DNA from: Litsea cubeba
Taxonomy: Eukaryota; Streptophyta; Magnoliopsida; Laurales; Lauraceae
Direction: 5' to 3'
Assembly: GCA_012931725.1 (NCBI GenBank)
Contig: CM022955.1
Span: 13,498,137 to 13,562,136 of the forward strand
Length of the DNA stretch: 64,000 bases
The notes beneath the pieces are model-generated. The model was not told the origin of the DNA. It did not search any database and worked only from the letters and a program-made list of their open reading frames with translations. Both the position numbers and the translations under genes were made by a program. Every line of letters starts with the position of its first letter. Position 1 is the stretch's first letter. Positions 44,617 to 53,400 of the stretch are shown in pieces.

Positions 44617-45572
44617 TGTAGGTGCAGAAAATTATGACCCACAAAAAGAGGGTGCCTTACAGGACTTATCCGTGAAGATGATGATGTCTGGGATGTCTGG
44701 ATGCCGTCCGGAAGCCTGAAAGAGAGTAGCAAACGGTCAGAGGACCCTGGCCTGAGCGGCGCAAGGCTCTCCGATGCCAAAGTCAGTATGTGAACTGGAA
44801 CAATGGAAGGAGAGGGAGAAGAGAGGCAGAGTGAGGGCTCTGTGAGTGGGATTATGCGTACCTTGCATGGTGTATGAAGGTCTATTTATAGAGGATTGGA
44901 TCGTATCTCTCAGAGAATATCTGGGTGTGGGTCCCATGATCTGACTGGGAAGTCATGATCAGCCCACAAAGTAATAAATGCAGTCTAATCCGGCCCACTC
45001 AGCATTTAATGCTAGTCGGGTCAGCCCACATTGCATTAAATGCGTGTCTTGTTGGGCCAGATTGTGTTGGGCGCCTTTGGCGGTAGGAGTACCAGCGGAT
45101 ATGCCCTCGGGCCTTGCCCTGATGTGGCCTCAGCCGCTGGATGCTGCCATGTGGCGATCTGGTGAAGATAGTGGGCGGCTGGATGTCGCATCTGTCCCAC
45201 TAGCTCGTGACCCTATCCCTCCACGTGTCTGATGACGTGGGGGATGAGGGGCCCAAGCGAAGGTTCTTTCTTGCTTCGGCTACTGTCCTTGCTTCTTCAG
45301 CCGAGGTAGCTTTAGCCGAGGTAGGGTTCTTTGCGGAGATAACATCCGGGGTGGCCTTGCCGAGGTGGACTCTTTGCCGAGATGAAGCCCGAGGTGGTCC
45401 AGTTCGGCGCTTGTGGCCTGGAGATGTTTGATGTCGGCCAAGGCCTCTGTCCTGGTAGCCGGGATGAGATCGGTGCCACGTAGATGGCACGCGGATGGCA
45501 CGTGAGAACGCTTAGACCCATCTGATGGCTGTGATTAGCTTAATCCTGTAGCTCTGGAAATTTCCCCACACA
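44617..45572 (-). repeat. Element D 3' LTR
   Basis: Minus strand TGTGTGGGGAAATTTCC...TTCTGCACCTACA. TATA box (minus CTATAAATAG) at 44882-44891. Inverted repeat CCACGT/ACGTGG (45221-45240) with ACGT cores. Confidence 0.95.
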
Positions 45573-45943
45573 ATTGCCCCCTAGCTTCTGAGCTCGCGTA
45601 GAACGTCAGTGCCGTGAGGTCGGGAGCTATGTGCCGGGTCTATCTGGAGGAGAGCCTCTTTCGGCCCTGACTCGCTGTCGCTTTGGATGTTCGGGATAAT
45701 AAATGGCGTCCCCTATTCAATGCTGAAGACAGTTCGACGGCTCCACGCGTCATCTCCTGGCTGGTTGTCTGTCTCCTCGAGGTCGTACGCGCCGTCTCGT
45801 CAGGGGCGCAATCAATTTTTTGAAATGATTTGCGCGCCGCTTCGTCAGGAGCGTGATTAATTTTTGAAATGATTCGCGCGAAATCCCAGGGGGCGCCCCT
45901 TGGCACGCCCAATTAGGGCTTCTGGAAAGGGGGGTCTCTCTGC

Positions 45944-45951
45944 TATATATA
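45944..45951 (+). promoter_or_regulatory. TATA box of the antisense gene in D
   Basis: GCTATATATAGGGC on the plus strand, 214 bp before the ATG at 46165. A possible 5'-UTR intron (GTAAGT donor at 46103, TTTTTAG acceptor ending 46152) would be only 50 bp, so it is doubtful. Confidence 0.65.
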
Positions 45952-46164
45952 GGGCAGTCGAGGTCTGCTTTATCCTTCGTTTGCGATTCTGAATCAGAGG
46001 CGAGCATCAGAGGTGGGCAAGCTACTGTCGAGGGAGCTTCATCTGAGTGGTGCGCTGCTGAAGTCGAGTCTCTGTGCTGCCCAGCGTCTTCGTTCTGCTT
46101 CCGTAAGTTCCTTCTGCCTTGCCTCTTCTTCTGCGGGTTTCTCTGTTTTTAGACTGGGATAGGA

Positions 46165-48237
46165 ATGGGGATTTACAGCCATTGGTTAGAGGGTGAGGCA
46201 GCGATCGAGGGTTTCAGGTCAGCCTACAGGATCCCTGCTGATGTCCGAATCAGGGGTGCTGAACCCCTTGGTTACAACCCTCGTGACTTTTCGGGAGGCT
46301 GGATGCCTTTTCCGCTGGTGGCTGTGATAGAAGGCGGGGTCCGATTCCCCCTTCACCCACTTCTCAGGAGGTGCCTTAGTCAGTGGCGTCTCTGCCCCTG
46401 CCAACTGCTGCCGAATGCCTTCAAGATCGTGATGGGCACGGTCAAGCTGAATGAGGTCCTGGGCACCGACCTCGGCGTCTTCGACCTTGAGGACGTCTAT
46501 GACATATGCAGGTCCGGAGAGTCTTATTATCTCCGGGCTAAGTCAGGCCGGGATGGCTTCGTCCGATACTTGGAGGATTCGAGCAAGTATGCCGGGGACG
46601 ATCTTCTGTACGTCTCGGGAAACTGGGAGTTTGGGGAGGCGGACACCGATAGAGGCTACCAGGTCCCTCGCCATTTTGGTACCATTCCAAGTAAAAACAT
46701 CCTTCGCGTCTTTTCCTTTTTTCATAAGTTTCTTCTTGTTCTGCCGCGCTGATGCTTCTGATTGTTGCAGCTTTGAAGGAGAGGAAGCGGGCTGCCAAAT
46801 ACATTTGGAAGAGGAACGAGGCCTGGCTCCGTCTGGTGAAGCGATACAGCGGTCATGACGGCAGGGCGGCTTGGTCGCTGCTAGGGTATAAGCCGAAGTA
46901 CCGCGGGTATTTGAGGGGCACCGTAGAGCCGATCCAGAGTGAAGGTGCCGGATCCGGGGTTGGTCAGGAGCAGGCCGTTCCGGAGGTCGCGGAGCCCTTG
47001 CGGGTGTCGTCTGACGTTAGGGCAACGTCTGGAACCCTAGCTTCCACATCGGGATCGAGACTTCCCGAGGTTTCAGGAGGGGAATCGAGTCAACCTGCCC
47101 GGTCTCCCTCGCCTGGCTCTGAGATGAGGCACACCAGGCGTTTGTCCTTCGAGGACCTCGAAGCTTTGGCGCTTGGAGCGGAGGACGTCCGAGCCCCCCA
47201 GGAGCCGGTAAATTCTCCGAGGCACCCGTCTCCGAGGGCTCGGGCGGTCTCAACTGCAGAGGTGGCGGAGGTTTCCGCGCCCCTTAGTCCTGTTGATCCA
47301 GGGGCACGCCTGCCCCCGGCTGAGGTTGAGCGGGAGGAGACTCGGCCGCTGAAGATGCCGAGGACTGACGCGGGCCCTAGCTCGGCTGCTGCCTCGTTGC
47401 CGCAGGGGCCGCCGTTATGGGAGCCGAGCTTCATGCTTGGGCCGGGGAGGCCGATGACGGTGGAGGATTGCATTCTTCACAGGATCGATCTCCCGGTCCT
47501 CGAGGCCCTTGGGCGAGCCTGCGCCCTTCCCCGGGACATGGAGCGGCTGGATAAGTACAGCGATCAGAAGCTGATCCTGTCGATGCTGCAGTCCAACTTC
47601 GTGGTAATTCTTCATCTCCCTTCGTCAAACCAGCAATTTAGCGTCTGACGCTCTTTGGATATAACACGTACGTCTTCTTTGACAGGCGGCACAGAAGTCC
47701 ATTGCCGTTGCTGATAGGATCCGCAGTTACAGCGCGGACGTCGCCGAGCTGTCCGTGGAGAAGAACGGCTTGCAGGAATCCCTTGACGCCGTTAGCCAGA
47801 AGTTAGCCAGGGTGGAAGAGGAATATGCGGCGAAGCTCGAGCAGGCAAGGGAAGAAGCCGAGGCGGAGAGGACCAAAGTGGCCGAGCTCGAGGTCTCCGT
47901 CTCAAAGATGGGAGACGATTACGCGGCCCTGCTTCAAGCCGAGTCCAAGAGGGCGGATGAGGCTGAGGCTAAACTCGAATCCGAGTCCAAGAGGGCGGAC
48001 GAAGCCGAGGCGAAGCTCGAATCCGAGTGCGATGCTGCATTCGAGGATGCCAAAGTGCAGGTCACCGCCCACTACAAGGAAAGGGTTCTTGTTGTGAGGG
48101 ATAAGGCCTGGGCGAAAGGGTGGCTTGCCGGCCTGAAGGAGGTCGGGGTTTCGGAGGGCCACCCCTCCTTTCGGGAGCCGCCTCCGTACCCGCTTCCCGG
48201 TGCCGACAACTGCCCGTTCATCCGGCGAAGCCTCTGA
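46165..48237 (+). CDS. Antisense three-exon gene of D: gypsy-type transposon protein (PF04195-like) with coiled coil
   Basis: Exons 46165-46690, 46771-47603 and 47686-48237 join through GT/AG introns of 80 and 82 bp to an open frame of 636 codons. Phase is kept at both joins, and the two longest plus-strand frames otherwise start inside the introns. Residues about 25-165 (YRIPADVRIRGAEP, FPLHPLLRRCLSQWRLCPCQ, LLPNAFKIVMG) resemble the 'putative gypsy type transposon' domain PF04195. The middle (about 215-420) is Pro/Ser-rich and acidic. Residues about 460-600 form a Glu/Ala/Lys coiled coil with a duplicated ESKRADEAEAKLES unit. It runs opposite to gag-pol and has its own TATA box. Function unknown; Tat-lineage elements are known to carry such extra antisense frames. 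Confidence 0.85.
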
Positions 48238-48499
48238 GGCCGCAGCCCGTGCAACTGACCGGCGATGACCTCGGGACCTCGGGATATTTGCTCTTTTGCT
48301 TTTTGCTCTGTAATTTTCTTCAATTTGTATTTGCTGAACACTGTAATGAGTGAGATTTTAATACAATTGAAGGTTTTTTCAAATACTCGCACTTCTCTCT
48401 TTTAAGCCTGGTACTTTGATGCTTGAGTTTGGCAGAATGCTCCTCGTGACGGAACGTTAGAACTGAGTGTCGAGTAGTCTTCTTGAGTGCTAGCGTCGA

Positions 48500-48610
48500 T
48501 ACTCCGTACTTTAGGCGATTTTCTTTGGTATTCGCGCTGATCCTCCGTACTTTAGGTGATCTCCATTGGTATTTGCGCTGATCTTCCGTATCTTGGGCGA
48601 TCTTAAATAG
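48500..48610 (+). repeat. About 42-bp tandem repeats downstream of the antisense gene
   Basis: Three units of GCGCTGATCYTCCGTACTTT-AGGYGAT-TTTGGTATT, diverging from left to right. Confidence 0.75.
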
Positions 48611-48761
48611 CAATAGACATGGTGGCGCTGCTGACGAGGGAGTCTGACGGGTGTCTCCACGTGGCGCCATAGGGATCGCCGGTCAACAGTCGTGTATTCC
48701 CAATAACGCGTGGGAGACTTCGCCCTCATAACTCCTTTTGGAGACTGAGCCTTCTCCTTCC

Positions 48762-48769
48762 TATAAATA
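48762..48769 (+). promoter_or_regulatory. Second plus-strand TATA box in D
   Basis: CCTATAAATAGGGG, followed after about 30-50 bp by a purine-rich leader and an ATG at 48820. Confidence 0.6.
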
Positions 48770-48819
48770 GGGGTGGCAAGCTTGCCATAGGAGAAGGAGA
48801 GAACATAGCAGTAGGAATC

Positions 48820-49071
48820 ATGTCCGTGAGATGTCTGAGATCACCTGATCCGGGAGGAAACTTGCGCCGTTGGACGGCCATCCCCGAGGGGGGAAGGCTG
48901 TCGTGGTCTGCGCGCTCTCTGAAGGAACTCCCCATGGACTACGCGCTCTCTGAACGCGGGTCCATGGCCATTCGCCCTTTGCCAGACAGAGTGAGGATGC
49001 ACTGCAGGGGGGCGGTGGCGCGTTCTCGTCCGACGAGGCCCTGTGCGCCCGTCGTACGGCAGGCGGGATGA
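48820..49071 (+). CDS. Possible small protein from a second antisense transcript of D
   Basis: 83 codons starting MSVRCLRSPDPGGNLRRWTA, 50 bp downstream of a good TATA box; Arg/Pro-rich, no recognised domain. A 3'-UTR-like T-rich stretch lies at 49240-49330. It contains a duplicated CGCGCTCTCTGAA segment (48917, 48941). It may equally be a non-coding transcript. Confidence 0.3.
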   Translation: MSVRCLRSPDPGGNLRRWTAIPEGGRLSWSARSLKELPMDYALSERGSMAIRPLPDRVRMHCRGAVARSRPTRPCAPVVRQAG

Positions 49072-49619
49072 GGCCCTGCTGGTCCGGGAGGATTCTTCAA
49101 GCTTGGCTGGTCTCATTGGCCGCCGAGGGTGTTACAGAGCCCAGCGAGCTCCAGGATCGCTCAGAACCTTCAGACGGCGATCTGGCGTCCTCGAGCCTTC
49201 TGCCTGAAGAGTTGGTGAAGATCAGAGTCTCCTGGCCTTTATCCATTTTCTGTTTTTAGAGGACTGTGATCCTCCTTTCTGTATTTTGCTTTCTCTGTAT
49301 TTCTTGCAATGAAGCAGTTTTCAATGGATAAGAAGGAATTCTGTGATTACCCAAACTGTGTATAGTGCTTTTGAGTTCTGTTTCTCTTTCTTTGCACTGT
49401 TCTGGAATGCGTGGGTTTTTGTTTGAATGCTGGCACTGACCTCGGCCGAAAGGGCTGGCTTTGACCGAGACGAGCTGCATTGTGCCGAAGTGGAGTCATC
49501 ATCCCACTGGTCTCGGCCGCGTGGGCATGAGCTTGGCAATGATTTTTGAGGGGTGTAGAAACCCTGATCTTTGGAATCCGGCCGAGTGTCTGAACTCGAG
49601 GCCTTCTCCATAGCCCAAG

Positions 49620-50095
49620 GCTAGGAGCTTTAGGAATCGACCGAGCCTGGACTCGAGGTCTCTTCCAGGGCGGTGGGCCCGATCTCGGCTGAGTGTGGAC
49701 TCGAAGCCTCTCCGTGGCCCAAGGCCAGGAGCTTTAGGAAACGACCGAGTCGGGACTCGAGGTCTCTTCCAGGGCGGTGGGCCCAATCTCGGCTGAGTGT
49801 GAACTCGAAGCCTCTCCGTGGCCCAAGGCCAGGAGCTTTAGGAAACGACCGAGTCGGGACTCGAGGTCTCTTCCAGGGCGGTGGGCCCAATCTCGGCTGA
49901 GTGTGAACTCGAAGCCTCTCCGTGGCCCAAGGCCAGGAGCTTTAGGAAACGACCGAGTCGGGACTCGAGGTCTCTTCCAGGGCGGTGGGCCCAATCTCGG
50001 CTGAGTGTGAACTCGAAGCCTCTCCGTGGCCCAAGGCCAGGAGCTTTAGGAAACGACCGAGTCGGGACTCGAGGTCTCTTCCAGGGCGGTGGGCC
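49620..50095. repeat. 104-bp tandem repeats in D
   Basis: About 4.5 units with period 104 (identical positions at 49673, 49777, 49881, 49985), nearly identical to each other. Core GGGACTCGAGGTCTCTTCCA, GGGCGGTGGGCCC, CCGTGGCCCAAGGCCAGGAG. Confidence 0.93.
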
Positions 50096-50330
50096 CATGT
50101 GTCCAAGACACGGGATTTTAGGAAAGGCTGAGTGTAGGAACTCTTCCATGCCGTTTCCAAGGCGTTGAGCCTGTGTGTCCAAGACACGGGATTTTAGGAA
50201 AGGCTGAGTGTAGGAACTCTTCTATGCCGTTTGCAAGGCGTTGAGCCTGTGTGTCCAAGACACGGGATTTTAGGAAAGGCTGAGTGTAGGAACTCGAAGC
50301 CATTTCCAAGGCGTGGAGCCTGTGTTGCCG
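50096..50330. repeat. 76-bp tandem repeats in D
   Basis: Three units with period 76 (GTGTCCAAGACACGGG at 50099, 50175, 50251). Each contains the inverted repeat GTGTCcaaGACAC. It borders the 104-bp array and the pol 3' end. Confidence 0.9.
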
Positions 50331-50401
50331 GAGTCGACCAGGGAGACAGATTGATGACAAGGCAAAAGCTGCTTTTATTGATTCTGAAGTCCATTACATC
50401 T

Positions 50402-53400
50402 TTAGAAATAAAATTTCTTCAGGTGGGATGCATTCCACGGTCTCGGTAGCGGCTTGCCATCCAAGTCTTCAAGCTTGTATGCTGACTTTCCTGCCAGTGA
50501 GACCACTCTGAACGGGCCATGCCAGTTCGGGGCAAGCTTCCCCTCATTTGGTTCCTTGTCAGCTGGCAGGGTCTTCTTTAAAACGAGCTCTCCCGCAGTG
50601 AACCTTCTCTCCTTGACATTCTGATTGTACGCCCTGGCTAACCGCTGCTGATAGTCGGTCAGTCTCAGGGCTGCCGCTTCTCGTCGCTCGTCCGCCAGCT
50701 CCAGCTCCATCGCCAGGTTCGTCTCGTTTCGGCCTTGGTCGACCAGCTCTGTCCTCAGGGTAGGAAGGCCGATTTCCAAGGGAATGACTGCCTCCATCCC
50801 GTAGGCCAGAGAGAAAGGTGTTGCCGAGGTGGACCTCCTTGGAGTTGTTCGGTATGCCCACAACACGCTCGGAAGCTCTTCTGTCCATCTGCCCTTTGCC
50901 TTGTCCAGTCGCTTCTTCAGGCCGTCCAGGATCACTTTGTTGGAGATTTCTGCCTGGCCATTATTCTGTGGGTATGCTGGGGTGGAGTAATGGTTTCTGA
51001 TGCCGTGCTCTTGGCAGAATTCTCTGAAGGATTTGGAGTCGAACTGAGTCCCGTTATCCGAGATCAGGGTCCGGGGGATGCCGAACCTCGTAAGGATGTT
51101 TTTCCAAACGAAGTTCCTGGAGTCCCGGTCCGTGATGGAGGACAACGGCTCAGCCTCTATCCACTTGGTGAAGTAGTCCGTCGCCACTATCAGCCATCTC
51201 TTGTTCCCTGGAGCTCGGTGAAGAGGCCCCACAATGTCCAGGCCCCATTGAGCGAAGGGCCATGGGCTAGAGAGGGGACTCAGATCCTGTGCTGGCTGAT
51301 GGAGTGAGTGGGAGAACTTCTGGCATTTCTCGCACTTCCTGGCGTAGACCTGGGCGTCCTTCTGCATGTAGGGCCACCAGTAACCCTGGCTGATTGCTCT
51401 GTAGGCCAATGACCGACCTCCAATATGGCTGCCGCAGATTCCTTCATGGATCTCGTACAGGAAGTCGTCCACCTTGGACGGGTGGACGCATTGGAGGTAC
51501 GGACCTGTGAAGGACTTCCTGTAGAGTTTGCCTTCTGGAGAGAGCCAAAACCGAGCTGCTTTGAGCCTGATCTTGTGGGCTTCTGTCTTGTCCTCGGGGA
51601 GCTGGTCATCCTTCAAGTAGGCAACGATTGGATCCATCCAGCTGGGGCCGAGGTCAGCACAGAGGACAAGCCGAGATGAATGGAGTTCTAGACTCGACCT
51701 TGATACTGACCCGACCTCGATGGTCCTCTTCTTTCCTGCTTCGACAGCGGAGGCCAGGTTTGCAAGCGCATCTGCATGCGTGTTGGCGTCTCTGGATATT
51801 TGTCTGACCTCGGCCTTCTGGAATTGGGAGAGTAGTTTTTTCGCAAGGGCCAAGTAGGCCGCCATCCTGTCGTCCCGAACCTGGTAGTCCCCAGCGAGCT
51901 GGCTAGTTACCAGTTGAGAGTCGCTGAAGATCTCCAGATGCTGGGCTCCGAGGATTCGGGCGCTGTTCAACCCTGCATTCATTGCTTCGTACTCTGCCTC
52001 ATTGTTCGTCGCTTTGAAGTCCAAGGTGAAGGCTTGCTTTATGACCAGTCCCTCTGGCGATTGGAGAACTATGCCGAGGCCTGCTCTCTTGGAGGTGGAC
52101 GACCCGTCGACAAAGATCCTCCATGCCGAGGTGTGAGACTGCTGAACTTCTGTTTCTACTGGCTCTTGCCCTGTGCCCCCCAGTGCCGTGCCGAGCTGGG
52201 TCGGAGCCGGGCCGGGGGAGGCGAACTCGACAATGAAGTCTGCCAGGATCTGGGCTTTGATTGCAGTTCGGGGACGGTACTGAATGTCATACTGCCCCAG
52301 TTCAACTGCCCACTTCGATATGCGCCCTGAAAAATCAGCTTTCTTGAACAATGACCGGAGTGGATGCTCCGTGATCACCACAATAGTGTGGGATTGAAAA
52401 TAATGGGAGAGCTTGCGGGAGGCGGTAATGAGAGCCAACGCAAGCTTCTCCAACAGGAGGTACCTGGTCTCGGCATCGAGCAGTGTCTTGCTCGTGTAAT
52501 AGATCGGCTTTTGAACTCCCTCGTCCTCCCTGATGAGGACGGAGCTCACTGCGTGATCCGAGACCGCAAGGTACAAATACAGAATCTCCCCCCGAGTTGG
52601 GGTAGAGAGTAATGGTGGTGACATCAAATAAGTTTTGAGTGCGGCCAATGCCTGGTCGCACTCGGGGGTCCATTGGAACTTCAAGTTTTTTCTGAGAAGT
52701 TGGAAGAAAGGCTTGCACTTATCTGATGATCGGCTGATGAAGCGATTAAGTGCGGCGGCCATTCCTGTGAGCCTCTGAACGTCTTTCGTGGTGGAGGGAC
52801 TCTGGATGCCCTGGATGGCAGTGATCTGGTCCGGATTGGCTTCTATCCCCCTCCGCGTCACCAAGCTGCCGAGGAACTTGCCAGAGGCTACGCCGAAGGC
52901 GCATTTTGAAGCGTTTAGCTTGAGCTTGTAGGCGCGAAGGATGCCGAAGACTTCGCCGAGATCCGTCAGATGGTCGCTGGAGCGCACAGATTTGACGACC
53001 ATGTCGTCGATGTACACCTCCACCGATCGGCCGAGCTGGGCCTGGAACATCTTCGTGACGAGGCGCTGATAGGTCGCCCCCGCGTTCTTCAGCCCGAAGG
53101 GCATCACCTTATAGCAGTAAGTGCCGCGGGGGGTGATGAACGACGTCTTCTCCTCGTCGGGCTCGTAGAGCGGGATCTGATGATAGCCTCGGTAGGCGTC
53201 AAGGAAGCTCATTCGGTCGTGACCAGAGGTGGCGTCGATCAGTTGGTCAATCTTTGGGAGGGGGAAGCTGTCCTTAGGGCAAGCCCTGTTCAGGTCGGTG
53301 AAGTCCACGCACACCCTCCACTTCCCAGTTTTCTTCTTGACGACCACCGTGTTGGCCAGCCATACCGGGTACTGTACTTCCCGGATGGCCCCTGCTTTTA

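Noticed and set aside
46103..46152. 5'-UTR intron of the D antisense gene
   Set aside because: The donor GTAAGT and a TTTTTAG acceptor are good, but 50 bp is shorter than usual plant introns; left as a remark only.
49620..50330. CRISPR-like repeat array
   Set aside because: The units are contiguous tandem repeats without unique spacers, inside a plant retrotransposon.
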